Shown piece after piece: positions 16,665 through 26,180 of a stretch of DNA of 64,000 nt (positions are counted from its first letter, which is position 1; every line of letters starts with the position of its first letter). The DNA lies in NCBI RefSeq assembly GCF_015668195.1, contig NZ_JADPFC010000005.1:127956-191955 (forward strand), written 5' to 3'. The translations under genes were made by a program, and so were the position numbers. The DNA is from Romboutsia_C sp015668195 (lineage in GTDB: Bacteria > Bacillota > Clostridia > Peptostreptococcales > Peptostreptococcaceae). The notes under the pieces are model-generated. The model was given only the letters and a program-made list of their open reading frames with translations, searched no databases and had not been told where the DNA came from.

Positions 16665-19427
16665 CTATTGTCCAGTTGTATTCGTAGCTGGATTAGTAGC
16701 TCCACCACCATTATCAGCAGGAGGAGTAGTATTTCCACCACCATTATTAGGAGGAGGATTAGTAGCTCCGCCACCATTATTATTAGGAGGAGGATTAGTA
16801 GCTCCACCGCTATTATCAGGAGGAGGAGTGGTAGTTCCGCCACCATTATTATCAGGAGGAGGAGTAGTATTTCCACCGCTATTATCAGGAGGAGTAGTAG
16901 TATTTCCGCCTCCATTATCAGGAGGTGTAGTATTATTATCTCCGGTACCTTCATTATTTTGGTTTTCAGGAGCTGTAGTAGATTCTTCATGTTTTGGCTT
17001 TACAGCATTAGCTCTAGAAGTATATTTAGTTGGAGATGTTCCATCTATAAATGCTGCTTTAACACCAGATGAAGATCTTCCGCCATCTATTAAGTTAATT
17101 TTAGCAAAGTATACCTTATCAGGAACTTTGAAATCAACTTTCTTTAAGTTTTCATGAACTTGCCTCATAACTATAGACCAAAGTTTTGCTGCTGAACCGC
17201 TTCCGCCTTCAACACTTTGACGAGGTATAAATTTACCAGTAGTAGGATCTTTTCTACCTGCATCATCACCTATATATGTTGCACCAACGTAGTATGGAGT
17301 GTAACCAACAAACCAAGCGTCTAAAGCTTTATTAGTTGTTCCTGTTTTACCAGCAACAGGCATTCCACCAGGTATAGCAGCTTTACCACCGATACCTTCA
17401 GTTATAACTGCCTTTAGCATATCAGTAATTACGTAAGCAACATCAGGATCAACAACTTTGTGTTGTTCAGGAGTATTTTTAACTATTAATTGTCCATCAT
17501 AACTTGTTATAGTTGTAAATATAGTTGGCTCTATATAAACACCGCCATTAGCTAAAGTTCCATAAGCAGAAGCCATCTCAAGAGGTGATATACCATGAGT
17601 CATACCTCCAAGTGTTAATGCTGGGAATCTTCTATCATTACTTGCTGCATCTGCAGTATTACTATCAACTAAAGTTGTTATACCAAAGTTCTTTAAGTAA
17701 TCCATCATTATATCAACACAATCTTTATAAGAGTCACCTAAAAGTTCGGCAGTTCTTATAGCTATAGTATTTGATGAGTAAGCTAAAGCTTTACGTAAAC
17801 TCATGATATCTTTACCAGGAGTAGTCGTATTTGGATTCCACTTATTATTTTCCTTAAATTTATAAGGTGTAAGATTTGCAGTAGTATCACTTAATGCAGT
17901 AGCTTGAGTTAATTTAAGTGTATCTATAGCAGGTGTATAAACTGATAATGGCTTTATAGTTGAACCTGGTTGTTGAGGAGTAGTAGCTCTATTTAGAGTT
18001 TTTCTTCCTGTTATATGTCTACCACCAACTAAAGCTTTTATTTCACCAGTTTTGTAATCTAATATAACCATAGATGATTGAGGTTGAGTCATTCCATTGC
18101 TATGACGGCTACCAGGGAAGTTACTATCCTTATCATATTCATCTTCTAATATTTTTTGCATTTTAGGGTCTATAGTAGTGTGTATCTTTAAACCACCATT
18201 ATAGAACATATTATATGCTTCGTCTTTAGTATTACCTTGTGCTACTAAAGCATCTATAACTTTATATTCTATTAAATCTTCAACTGAAGAAGAAACACTT
18301 TCTTTAGGCTTAGGTAGTTTTATATTTATTTCCTCAGCTACAGCTTCATTGTATTCTGATTGTGTTATAGCTCCAGTTTGTAGCATTTTACCTAAAACAA
18401 TATTACGTCTTTCTTTAGCCTTAGGATTAGGTACAGCTTTTCTAACAACCATAGTACCAGCTTTTAATTGCTTGTAAGTATCATCATTAGGAATAAGTCC
18501 CCAAGAATTTAACTTTTCAACCATATCTAATTCCATTGGAGTAGGATCATCAAGAGTATCATCAGGAGTATTTATGAAAAATAGTAATCTATTTGCAACA
18601 TCATCCTTAGTTTCATTACCTTCTAGCTTAGCAGTAATATAAGCTGAATATCTTGACGGGTTTTGAGTAGAACCTGCAAGTAATGCTGACTCACCAAGTG
18701 TTAAATCTTTTGCTTCTTTATCAAAATATCCTCTAGCACCAGCCTCAGCACCAGCTAGCCCTTTACCGACAAAGAAGTTATTTAGGTAAAGTTCTAATAT
18801 CTCATCTTTACTTAAGACTTTACTCATTTCATGAGCATAGTATATATCCTTTATTTTACGAGGAAGGCTTTGTTCAGTAGATGTTAGCAACATTTTTGAT
18901 ACCTGCATAGGTATTGTACTACCACCTTGCTTATCTCCAGTAAGAGTTTTTACTACAGATCTTAGCAATCCTCTTATATCTACTCCACCATGTTCATAAA
19001 AACGCTCATCTTCTATAGCTACTATTGCCTTAGGAAGATATTTACCCATATCTTTTAGAGGTACAGGTTGCTTTTTATTTACACTAGGGGCATTAGAAAG
19101 TAGATCATTATTAGCATAGTATATACGCGTTGTTTGATAAGTCTTTTCTTCTAGAAGCGCTTTTGATATTGGCTCAGCATTTCTTAATGAAGCAAAAACT
19201 ACACCAGTTCCAACGGCTACTCCAGCAACTAATAAAACTAAGCAAACTACCAAAACAGACCTGAGAGTTTTAAACTTATCTTTTTTCTTTTTTGGTTTAG
19301 TTTTTTTATTTGTGCTATTAGTAGATGAACTACGAGTGGTAGACGAACTACGAGTAGCTGTTGAAGAAGAAGAACTTGCTTTCTTTCTTCTTATTTTATT
19401 TCTATTTTCATTATTATCATTATTCAT
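16665..19427 (-). CDS. Class A penicillin-binding protein (bifunctional transglycosylase/transpeptidase) with Pro/Gly/Asn-rich tail
   Basis: Synthesises peptidoglycan outside the membrane. A basic Ser-rich cytoplasmic start is followed by one membrane anchor (about residues 55-77). The GT51 glycosyltransferase domain has EDERFYEHGGVD, GGSTIPMQ and KIKDIYYAHEMSK. The transpeptidase has PGSTIKP (catalytic Ser), SSNTIAIR (SxN) and AGKTGTT (KTG). The last ~90 residues are tandem PPDNGGGNTT-type repeats, likely an extracellular spacer. ATG 19427 is chosen because GGAGG lies 8 nt upstream; an upstream ATG at 19472 has no ribosome-binding site. At ~920 residues it is long for the class because of the tail. 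Confidence 0.95.
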   Translation of the reverse strand: MNNDNNENRNKIRRKKASSSSSTATRSSSTTRSSSTNSTNKKTKPKKKKDKFKTLRSVLVVCLVLLVAGVAVGTGVVFASLRNAEPISKALLEEKTYQTTRIYYANNDLLSNAPSVNKKQPVPLKDMGKYLPKAIVAIEDERFYEHGGVDIRGLLRSVVKTLTGDKQGGSTIPMQVSKMLLTSTEQSLPRKIKDIYYAHEMSKVLSKDEILELYLNNFFVGKGLAGAEAGARGYFDKEAKDLTLGESALLAGSTQNPSRYSAYITAKLEGNETKDDVANRLLFFINTPDDTLDDPTPMELDMVEKLNSWGLIPNDDTYKQLKAGTMVVRKAVPNPKAKERRNIVLGKMLQTGAITQSEYNEAVAEEINIKLPKPKESVSSSVEDLIEYKVIDALVAQGNTKDEAYNMFYNGGLKIHTTIDPKMQKILEDEYDKDSNFPGSRHSNGMTQPQSSMVILDYKTGEIKALVGGRHITGRKTLNRATTPQQPGSTIKPLSVYTPAIDTLKLTQATALSDTTANLTPYKFKENNKWNPNTTTPGKDIMSLRKALAYSSNTIAIRTAELLGDSYKDCVDIMMDYLKNFGITTLVDSNTADAASNDRRFPALTLGGMTHGISPLEMASAYGTLANGGVYIEPTIFTTITSYDGQLIVKNTPEQHKVVDPDVAYVITDMLKAVITEGIGGKAAIPGGMPVAGKTGTTNKALDAWFVGYTPYYVGATYIGDDAGRKDPTTGKFIPRQSVEGGSGSAAKLWSIVMRQVHENLKKVDFKVPDKVYFAKINLIDGGRSSSGVKAAFIDGTSPTKYTSRANAVKPKHEESTTAPENQNNEGTGDNNTTPPDNGGGNTTTPPDNSGGNTTPPPDNNGGGTTTPPPDNSGGATNPPPNNNGGGATNPPPNNGGGNTTPPADNGGGATNPATNTTGQ
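16680..16935 (-). repeat. Coding repeat in the PBP tail
   Basis: About seven imperfect copies of a 30-39 bp unit encoding variants of TTPPPDNNGGG and ATNPPPNNNGGG. The low-complexity DNA is prone to slippage, so copy number may differ between strains or assemblies. Confidence 0.85.
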
Positions 19428-19665
19428 TAAGTTAACCTCCTTACTTAATGCAATATTATACCATATATACATGAAATTTTCTAATTACAGAAAAAAATAG
19501 TCATAATTTATATACACTAAAAGTCTACAAAATTCTTTTAAAATAAACATGTTATTAATTATATAATTTAAAGTATTATTACAATCTTAATAATAATTAT
19601 TCTTATCTAGCAATATAAAAAATATGTGATACTTTGTTTGCATAAAATATTATGGGGGTGATATT

Positions 19666-20340
19666 TTGAATAAAAATAGATATGATTTTAAAAATAGCTT
19701 TATGAAAAAACCACTAATAATATTTTTAATTATATCTATATTATCTATATTAATAGGAAGCTTTATATATGTAGATAAAAATTTAAGACCAACAATAACA
19801 GTTCTTGCAGAAACAAAAGCAATAGAACTTGCAAACAGATCTATAAATAAAGCAGTTGGAGATATAGTAAAAGATAAGATTAATTATTCAGATTTAATGA
19901 ATACAAATATGGATTCTCAGGGAAAAATAACTATGATTCAAGCTAACACTATAATGATGAACCAAATAGCTTCAGATGTTGCTTTAGAAATTCAAGAAGA
20001 GTTAAAAAAGGTAAAATCAACAACTTCATACATACCTATAGGAACAGCTCTTAAAAGTCCAATACTTGCTAAATACGGTCCTCAAATTAAGGTATCTATT
20101 GAACCAATAGGAACAGTATCAGTAGATTTTGATACTAAGTTTGAATCATCTGGTATAAATCAAACTAGACATACAATATATCTTCAAGTTAAGACACAAG
20201 TAAGAGTAGTAATACCACTTACAACATCAACTAAAGAAGTTAAAGTTAAAGTACCTATATGTGAAACTATAATAGTAGGAGATGTACCAAATAGTTTTAT
20301 TAATTTACCAGAAAAAGGTTTATTAAATGTATCTCCTTAA
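19666..20340 (+). CDS. yunB: Sporulation protein YunB-like
   Basis: 224 residues with one N-terminal membrane segment (about 15-37) and an extracytoplasmic body. TVLAETKAIELANRSINKAV and the following IQANTIMMNQIASDVALEIQ are typical of YunB, a sigma-E-dependent protein needed for normal spore formation or germination in Bacillus; its biochemical role is not known. Probable TTG start after GGGGGTGAT. Monocistronic, with a terminator shared with the convergent spoIVB-like gene. A sigma-E promoter is expected but was not clearly seen. Confidence 0.88.
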   Translation: MNKNRYDFKNSFMKKPLIIFLIISILSILIGSFIYVDKNLRPTITVLAETKAIELANRSINKAVGDIVKDKINYSDLMNTNMDSQGKITMIQANTIMMNQIASDVALEIQEELKKVKSTTSYIPIGTALKSPILAKYGPQIKVSIEPIGTVSVDFDTKFESSGINQTRHTIYLQVKTQVRVVIPLTTSTKEVKVKVPICETIIVGDVPNSFINLPEKGLLNVSP

Positions 20341-20342
20341 AT

Positions 20343-20379
20343 ATAAAGATAAGCCAGGATTGACCTGACTTATCTTTAT
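20343..20379. terminator. Bidirectional terminator, yunB / spoIVB
   Basis: ATAAAGATAAG pairs with CTTATCTTTAT and an inner CAGG/CCTG stem surrounds a five-base loop. Lies between convergent stop codons. Confidence 0.85.
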
Positions 20380-20380
20380 G

Positions 20381-21364
20381 TTAATTTTCATTCATCCACT
20401 TTATATAAACTGCATATCCAAGAGCAGGGTTGTTTTCAATAGCATGTGATACAGCTCCGATAATTTTATCACCTTGAACAATAGGAGCTCCACTCATACC
20501 TTGAACAATACCACCTGTAAGAGCTAATAAATCCTTATCTACTACTTTTATTTTAAAAGTTTTAGCTTTAGGAGAATGTTGAAGTTGTATATCAACTATT
20601 TGTATATCAAATGCATCTTTTGTATAAGAACCAGTTTGCAAAATTATTTGAGCTTTTCCTAGTTTAACCTCATCTAAAGATGCAACTTTATAAGGTTTTA
20701 ATAAGGAATCTTTAAATGTAGCTATTTCACCTTTTATACCAAAATCTGAATTATGAGTAAACTCACCAATAACATCTTTTCTTACAGCATTAATGCAACC
20801 AACATGACCTCTAGATGACTTGTCGATAGTTAAATCTTTTGTAGTATATATATTACCATTTTTTATAGGAACTTTTCTCGCCAATCCAATGCTTATAGGA
20901 TGACCGACAGCTCCAAATTTATTTGTCTTAGGATTAATATAAGTTAATGTAGCAAATCCACTTATATAATTATTACAATTTATCTTTTCTAATTCATCTT
21001 TAGTAGTTTTAAATGAAAAAGTATTTTCTCCTCTTTTTACAAGAACAACTACTTCATCTTTAATAGATAAATTAGACAATAAATCTGTAAAATCTTTGTA
21101 ACTATTAATCTTAGTTCCATTAACTTTTAAAATTGAATCTCCAACACAAAATGAAGAACCTTCAATAAAATTTTTAACAACTAAATTTTCTAATTCAGCA
21201 TCTATCTGGATTAAATTTCCCATAGGAATTAGATAATCTTCATCTTTTTGGATAGAATGTGAATAAATTAAATTAGTTGAGAGAAAATATAATAAAAATG
21301 ATATAAATAAGATAAATTTTAACTTTGATAAACTTTTATTTTTTAAATATAAAAACTTATACAT
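20381..21364 (-). CDS. spoIVB: SpoIVB-type serine peptidase (S55)
   Basis: 327 residues: N-terminal signal anchor (about 15-35), a PDZ-like segment (about 70-125), then the S55 peptidase domain with AVGHPISIG (catalytic His) and GIVQGMSGAPIVQG (catalytic Ser). SpoIVB is secreted by the forespore into the intermembrane space and cleaves SpoIVFA to trigger sigma-K processing in Bacillus. This copy is shorter than the ~425-residue Bacillus protein, mainly before the PDZ region. In clostridia the sigma-K cascade is partly rewired, so the substrate here is uncertain. Some clostridia hold two paralogues. Confidence 0.88.
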   Translation of the reverse strand: MYKFLYLKNKSLSKLKFILFISFLLYFLSTNLIYSHSIQKDEDYLIPMGNLIQIDAELENLVVKNFIEGSSFCVGDSILKVNGTKINSYKDFTDLLSNLSIKDEVVVLVKRGENTFSFKTTKDELEKINCNNYISGFATLTYINPKTNKFGAVGHPISIGLARKVPIKNGNIYTTKDLTIDKSSRGHVGCINAVRKDVIGEFTHNSDFGIKGEIATFKDSLLKPYKVASLDEVKLGKAQIILQTGSYTKDAFDIQIVDIQLQHSPKAKTFKIKVVDKDLLALTGGIVQGMSGAPIVQGDKIIGAVSHAIENNPALGYAVYIKWMNEN

Positions 21365-21679
21365 AAAACACCTTCTTTCTGTCTATACTTGATTGATTTT
21401 GGTGCCTTAATAATATATTGCACACTAATTTTCTTTTAATCCTTGTAAAATAGAAGCAATATAGTTTTAGATTACATAAATAAATAATTAATCAATAACA
21501 TAGAAAAAAATACTTTTTTTAAATATAAATATATAAGCAAATATCAATATAAAAACAAAAAGTATTTATTTATAGTTCATAATGTAGGATATTATTAATA
21601 ATAAAATATAAAATAATTACAGTTAAAATACTTACATAAAAAATATACACAAAAAAATAAAAACACTATACAAAAATTG
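21365..21679. other. AT-rich intergenic region
   Basis: About 315 nt between two minus-strand genes. It contains the spoIVB promoter region near 21380-21450 and the 3' hairpin of the next gene at its right edge. I see no further gene or repeat in it. Confidence 0.6.
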
Positions 21680-21693
21680 TTAAGTGTTTTTTC
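21656..21693 (-). terminator. Terminator overlapping the end of the small helical protein gene
   Basis: AAAAACACT pairs with AGTGTTTTT. On the minus strand the stem includes the stop codon, and the T-run follows. Confidence 0.7.
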
Positions 21694-22006
21694 TTTTTAC
21701 TTTTTTATAAACTTTCCTTTTATAAGATTTATTTCTAATTTTTTTAGTAGATATATTAGTTATAGCAATATCTGGAATAGGAGATGGAACTGGTTCAGAG
21801 TCATCTTCTGAAAAGCATGCTTCAACTGAGGAAATTAAAGCAAGTTCATCAGATAATACTGCAAAAAAAGAAGCTAAGATACTTAAATCTTGAGTATCAA
21901 ACTCTTCTGCAAGAGCAATGGATATAGTTGAAGCTAACACTATATAATCAACATAACCAAATTTACATAGTCTAGGCTTATTTTTATCATTACACTTATC
22001 ATTCAT
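21680..22006 (-). CDS. Small helical protein with basic tail, function unknown
   Basis: 108 residues from ATG 22006, which follows AGGAGGTGG. The core DYIVLASTISIALAEEFD... is an amphipathic helical region of about 50 residues of a kind seen in many short clostridial proteins (resembling DUF6774-type domains, by pattern only). An acidic Ser/Pro linker and a strongly basic C terminus (RNKSYKRKVYKKVKRK) follow. Two or three cysteines are present (CNDKNKPRLC, EACF). Neighbours are sporulation and cell-wall genes, so a spore link is possible but unproven. Confidence 0.65.
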   Translation of the reverse strand: MNDKCNDKNKPRLCKFGYVDYIVLASTISIALAEEFDTQDLSILASFFAVLSDELALISSVEACFSEDDSEPVPSPIPDIAITNISTKKIRNKSYKRKVYKKVKRKNT

Positions 22007-22209
22007 TTTTATAACCACCTCCTATAAAAAGTCATATAAATATATATGAGTTTAATAAAAAAATAAAACCATAATATAAAAGGATAAAAAATTTAAAAAA
22101 GTAAAATATGTAATATTTAACTAAAAATGAATATAAGAGTGCATTTAATGTAAAAATATATAAAGATATTAGTTTTAATACAAATTGAAATTTAGGAAGG
22201 TGTATGTAT

Positions 22210-23046
22210 TTGAAAAAATATAGAATATTAGTATTATCCATAATGACGATAGCAATTATGATAATATTTACTTCAAACCCAATAATTAATTTAAATAAAG
22301 GGACAGGTTTAATAGGTAACATTATAAAACAAAGTGAACAATCTAATAATGAAAAAAAATCAAAAGATAGTAAAGTTAATGACAATAGTACAAAAGAAAA
22401 GGAGAACGATAGTCAAAAAGAAATATTAATATGCATAGATCCAGGACATCAAGAAAAAGGAGATAGAAGACCAGAACAGGTAGCTCCTGGTTCAGGTCAA
22501 ACAAAAGCAAGAGTATCATCTGGTGCGACGGGTGTTTCAACAAAAAAACCAGAATACATATTAAATTTAGAAGCATCCATGGTTTTAAAGCATATATTAG
22601 AGGGTAAAGGATACAATATAGTGATGACTAGAGAATCTCATAATGTTAATATAAGTAATGCAGAAAGAGCTCAGTTAGCAAATGATAAAAATGCCAAAAT
22701 GGTGATTAGAATTCATGCTGATAGTATAAGTAATCCATCAAAAACAGGAGCATCGATTTTAATACCAGCTAAAGATGGTAAATATACAACTTCAATATAT
22801 GAAGAAAGTAGTAAGTGTGCAAATTTAGTACAGGAAAAGATGAAAAATGATGGTATAAATATAAATGGTATATTTGAAAGAAATGATTTGACAGGATTTA
22901 ATTGGTCTAAGGTACCAGTAATTTTAATAGAAATGGGATTCTTAAGTAACCATAGCGAAGATCAGATGATGTCAAATCCAGAATATCAAAGAAAACTTAT
23001 GCAAAGTGTAGCTGACGGGGTGGAAGAGTATTTTTTGACTAATTAG
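22210..23046 (+). CDS. N-acetylmuramoyl-L-alanine amidase (Amidase_3 family)
   Basis: Zinc amidase cleaving the MurNAc-L-Ala bond of peptidoglycan. An N-terminal membrane anchor or signal (about residues 5-25) is followed by a polar Lys/Ser/Asn-rich linker. The catalytic domain runs from ICIDPGHQEKGD (zinc His) through LEASMVLKHIL (zinc Glu) and RIHADS (zinc His) to ILIEMGFLSNHSED (catalytic Glu). Fold and length resemble CwlD/CwlC-type amidases; sporulation neighbours suggest cortex or mother-cell lysis, but that is inference. TTG 22210 is chosen because AGGAAGGTG is well spaced from it and only 1 nt from the alternative ATG at 22204. Confidence 0.9.
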   Translation: MKKYRILVLSIMTIAIMIIFTSNPIINLNKGTGLIGNIIKQSEQSNNEKKSKDSKVNDNSTKEKENDSQKEILICIDPGHQEKGDRRPEQVAPGSGQTKARVSSGATGVSTKKPEYILNLEASMVLKHILEGKGYNIVMTRESHNVNISNAERAQLANDKNAKMVIRIHADSISNPSKTGASILIPAKDGKYTTSIYEESSKCANLVQEKMKNDGININGIFERNDLTGFNWSKVPVILIEMGFLSNHSEDQMMSNPEYQRKLMQSVADGVEEYFLTN

Positions 23047-23060
23047 ATTAGGTGAGGACA

Positions 23061-23771
23061 ATGAGAAAAAAAATAGAAGGTGTTTATGCTAAAGCATTAA
23101 CGAATACTTTTAAGTTTGTAAATCCAATAAAAAAAAGTATAATAAAAACAACTTGTGAAGTACATTTATTTATAAATGAAAATTCACTGGAAATATTAAA
23201 AAAAGAAGGAAATTATGAAGTATATGACTTTTTTAAGGAACATGTAAATGACATAGAAAGAGGGCTTGTATGGGCAGATCAAGATTTTAAATCCTACCAT
23301 CATTTTTATAATCCAAAGGATGGTAAAGGTAAGTATGGATATGAAGATAATGCTTTAACTGTAGCTATAGGATATTATGATAAAGCTAAGAAATATTTTA
23401 AAGCAGGCAACTATACGAGAAGTATGTTTTTCTTTGGGGCAGCATGCCATATAATACAAGATTTGACAATACCACAACATGCTAAGGGAAGACTTTTAGA
23501 TAATCATAGGCAATTTGAAGTGTATGTTAAAAATAACTATAAGAAAATTAAGCGATTTAAAGCACATGAAGAACCTATTATATTAAATAGTATAAAAGAA
23601 TATGCGGATTATAATTCAATGTATGCCTTAAATGTTGACTATATGTATAGAAATATTACTGACTTAAATACAAAATTTTATTTGATAGCAGTAAAAAGTA
23701 TAAATATAGCTCAACGAACTACTGCAGGATGTATGGTAATGTTTTTTGAAGATGTAATGCATTTAAACTAA
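23061..23771 (+). CDS. Zinc-dependent phospholipase C-fold protein without signal peptide
   Basis: 236 residues matching the zinc PLC/alpha-toxin N-terminal domain pattern. A His in CEVHLFINENS, an Asp in VNDIERGLVWADQD, a His pair in YHHFYNP, HIIQDLTIPQHAKG with the H-x3-D-x5-H cluster, and NHRQFEVYV with His and Glu together cover most of the nine expected metal ligands. There is no signal peptide and no C-terminal C2-like domain. It starts 14 nt after the amidase gene and is probably co-transcribed. ATG 23061 has AGGTGAGG just upstream. Lipid or other phosphoester substrate is not known; an intracellular or mother-cell role would fit the absence of a leader. Confidence 0.8.
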   Translation: MRKKIEGVYAKALTNTFKFVNPIKKSIIKTTCEVHLFINENSLEILKKEGNYEVYDFFKEHVNDIERGLVWADQDFKSYHHFYNPKDGKGKYGYEDNALTVAIGYYDKAKKYFKAGNYTRSMFFFGAACHIIQDLTIPQHAKGRLLDNHRQFEVYVKNNYKKIKRFKAHEEPIILNSIKEYADYNSMYALNVDYMYRNITDLNTKFYLIAVKSINIAQRTTAGCMVMFFEDVMHLN

Positions 23772-23777
23772 TAAAGA

Positions 23778-23826
23778 AGAGAATGTTCTAGTATGAATTT
23801 TTCATAAAAGAGCATTCTTTTTTTAT
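23778..23826 (+). terminator. Terminator after the PLC-like gene
   Basis: Imperfect stem AGAATGTTCT / AGAGCATTCT with a long AT loop, followed by TTTTTTT. Confidence 0.7.
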
Positions 23827-23920
23827 AGAAGCTAAAGGTTTGCTATTTACTTGATTTAACTTTAAAAAGAATATATTATATTATAGAATGTAAAGATAAA
23901 ATAACAAAAGAGGTGTGAAA

Positions 23921-25471
23921 ATGCTAGTAGTAGAAAATGTAAGTCATGGTTTCGGAGCAAGGACTATACTAGAGAATGTTTCATTTAGATTAAGAAAAGG
24001 TGAACATATAGCTTTAGTTGGAGCCAATGGAGAAGGAAAATCAACATTTTTAAATATAATAACTAAAAAACTTATGCCAGATGCAGGTAATATAAAGTGG
24101 TCATCTAGAGTAAGTGTAGGTTACTTAGACCAACATACAGTACTTGAAAAAGGTAAAACTATAAGAGATATATTAAGAGATGCCTTTAAGCCTATGTTTG
24201 ACTTAGAGCAAGAAATGTTAGCTATGTACGATAAAATGGGAGAAGCTAACGACGATGAAATGGCAAAGCTTATGGAAGAAACAGCTGAGATTCAAACAAT
24301 ATTAGAAAATAGTGGATTCTATATGATAGATGCAAAAATTCAAGAGGTAGCTAATGGTTTAGGTCTTGGAGAAATAGGATTAGATAGAGATGTTACTGAT
24401 TTAAGTGGTGGACAAAGAACAAAAGTACTTTTAACTAAATTATTACTTGAAAATCCAACTATATTAATACTAGACGAGCCTACAAACTATCTAGATGAAG
24501 AACATATAGTATGGTTAACAAGATATCTACAAGAATATGAAAATAGCTTTGTATTAGTTTCTCACGACATACCATTTATAAATAATACATGCAATGTTAT
24601 ATATCATATGGAAAATGGAGAATTAAATAGATACAAAGGTAACTATGATGAGTTTATGAGACTTCATGAAATTAAAAAGCGTCAAGAAGAACAAGCTTAT
24701 GATAGACAAGTTGAAGAAAGAAAGAAATTAGAGGACTTTATAGCTAGAAACAAGGCAAGAGTTGCAACTCGTGGAATGGCTAACAGTAGACAAAAACAAT
24801 TAGATAAAATGGAAATATTAGAAAGACCAAAGGAAAAGATAAAGCCTACATTTGGATTTAAAGAAGCAAGAACTCCAAGTAGATTTATATTTGAAACAAA
24901 GGATTTAGTATTAGGATACAATGAACCACTAACAAAGCCATTAAACTTTACTCTAGAGAGAAATCAAAAGATAGCTTTAAAGGGTATGAATGGTATAGGT
25001 AAGTCTACACTTCTTAAAACATTACTTGGAATAATAAAGCCATTTGATGGTGAAGTTAAATTAGGAGATTACTTAGAAGTTGGATACTTTGAACAAGAAA
25101 GCTCAAGAGAAAATACAGCTACTCCAATGGATGAAGTATGGGCGGAATTCCCAGGTCTTACAAACTTTGAAGTAAGACAAAATCTTGCTAAATGTGGTCT
25201 TACTAATGAACATATAACTAGTCAAATGAGAGTTTTAAGTGGAGGAGAAGCAGCTAAGGTTAGATTATGTAAAATAATGTTAAAAGATATAAACCTATTA
25301 GTTCTTGACGAACCTACAAATCACTTAGACGTAGAAGCTAAAGATGAATTAAAGAAAGCTATAAGAGAATTTAAAGGAACTGTATTATTAGTATGCCATG
25401 AGCCAGAGTTTTATATTGATATAGTTGATGATGTATGGAATATAGAGGACTTTACAACTAAAATAGTATAA
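23921..25471 (+). CDS. ABC-F family ATPase (ribosome-associated)
   Basis: 516 residues with two ABC domains and no membrane part. First domain: GANGEGKST (Walker A), LSGGQRTKV (signature) and LILDEPTNYLD (Walker B). Second domain: GMNGIGKST, LSGGEAAKV and LVLDEPTNHLD. The domains are joined by a basic helical linker (about residues 235-300, KKRQEEQAYDRQ) that in ABC-F proteins reaches into the ribosomal E-site. Members act in translation or in antibiotic resistance by target protection; which applies here cannot be read from sequence. ATG 23921 follows GAGGTG. Confidence 0.92.
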   Translation: MLVVENVSHGFGARTILENVSFRLRKGEHIALVGANGEGKSTFLNIITKKLMPDAGNIKWSSRVSVGYLDQHTVLEKGKTIRDILRDAFKPMFDLEQEMLAMYDKMGEANDDEMAKLMEETAEIQTILENSGFYMIDAKIQEVANGLGLGEIGLDRDVTDLSGGQRTKVLLTKLLLENPTILILDEPTNYLDEEHIVWLTRYLQEYENSFVLVSHDIPFINNTCNVIYHMENGELNRYKGNYDEFMRLHEIKKRQEEQAYDRQVEERKKLEDFIARNKARVATRGMANSRQKQLDKMEILERPKEKIKPTFGFKEARTPSRFIFETKDLVLGYNEPLTKPLNFTLERNQKIALKGMNGIGKSTLLKTLLGIIKPFDGEVKLGDYLEVGYFEQESSRENTATPMDEVWAEFPGLTNFEVRQNLAKCGLTNEHITSQMRVLSGGEAAKVRLCKIMLKDINLLVLDEPTNHLDVEAKDELKKAIREFKGTVLLVCHEPEFYIDIVDDVWNIEDFTTKIV

Positions 25472-25521
25472 TTATATATTTAAGAGAATAGAGTGTTTTA
25501 TAAAACTAAGGGGTATGATTA

Positions 25522-26157
25522 ATGAAAAAGATTATAAATATAATATTTTCGTTGTGCTTTAGCATATTAATAATAACTTGGGTAATAAAATTTACAGTAA
25601 GCTTTAAGCCTTTATACTACTATGATGTAGATAAGCTTAATATAGTAGAATTAACTAATATATCTAAAGAAGATATAAAGTTAAATTATGATTATTTAAT
25701 AGAGTATATTACAAGTAGAAAAGAAAATGATTTTGAAATGCCTACTTTAACTTCTTCAAAAGAAGGTAAAATACATTTTGAAGAAGTTAGAGAAATATAT
25801 CAAAATGTTAACAAAATATTTAATGCATGTTTTATAATTTCCTTATTAGGAATTATTTATAACATAAAAAATAAAAATATAAGATTTTTAAATTTCACAT
25901 CAATATTATTAATAATTATACCGGTAGTGTTGTCCATACCTATAATTATAGATTTTGATAGTAGCTTTGTTGTATTTCATGAGCTATTATTTGACAATGA
26001 CTATTGGATATTTGACCCAATATTAGATCCTGTCATAAAAATTTTGCCAGCAGAATTTTTTATGAATTCAGGCTTGATGATACTAGGTTTAATATTAGCA
26101 TTTAGTATAATTATTCAGAGCATATATAGATTTTTAAAAAGAAAGAGAGAGCAATAA
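25522..26157 (+). CDS. TIGR01906/DUF1461 integral membrane protein
   Basis: 211 residues with membrane helices near 5-27, 92-112, 124-145 and 178-202. The C-terminal half carries FHELLFDNDYWIFDP..DPVIKILP, the hallmark of this Firmicute family. Its function is not established. Its stop codon sits inside the terminator hairpin. It follows the ABC-F gene by 50 nt and may be co-transcribed. Confidence 0.88.
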   Translation: MKKIINIIFSLCFSILIITWVIKFTVSFKPLYYYDVDKLNIVELTNISKEDIKLNYDYLIEYITSRKENDFEMPTLTSSKEGKIHFEEVREIYQNVNKIFNACFIISLLGIIYNIKNKNIRFLNFTSILLIIIPVVLSIPIIIDFDSSFVVFHELLFDNDYWIFDPILDPVIKILPAEFFMNSGLMILGLILAFSIIIQSIYRFLKRKREQ

Positions 26158-26174
26158 TATTATGCTCTCTCTTT
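26142..26174. terminator. Bidirectional terminator
   Basis: AAAGAGAGAGCA/TGCTCTCTCTTT stem around an 8-base AT loop, between convergent genes. Confidence 0.85.
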
Positions 26175-26180
26175 AGTATA

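Noticed and set aside
16628..17157. Several long frames opposite or alongside the PBP tail
   Set aside because: They arise from the low-complexity repeat and read as Ser/Arg/Ile or Leu/Ile runs; the PBP frame is clear.
22032..22385. 117-residue hydrophobic minus-strand frame
   Set aside because: Overlaps the start of the amidase gene on the other strand and has no initiation signal.
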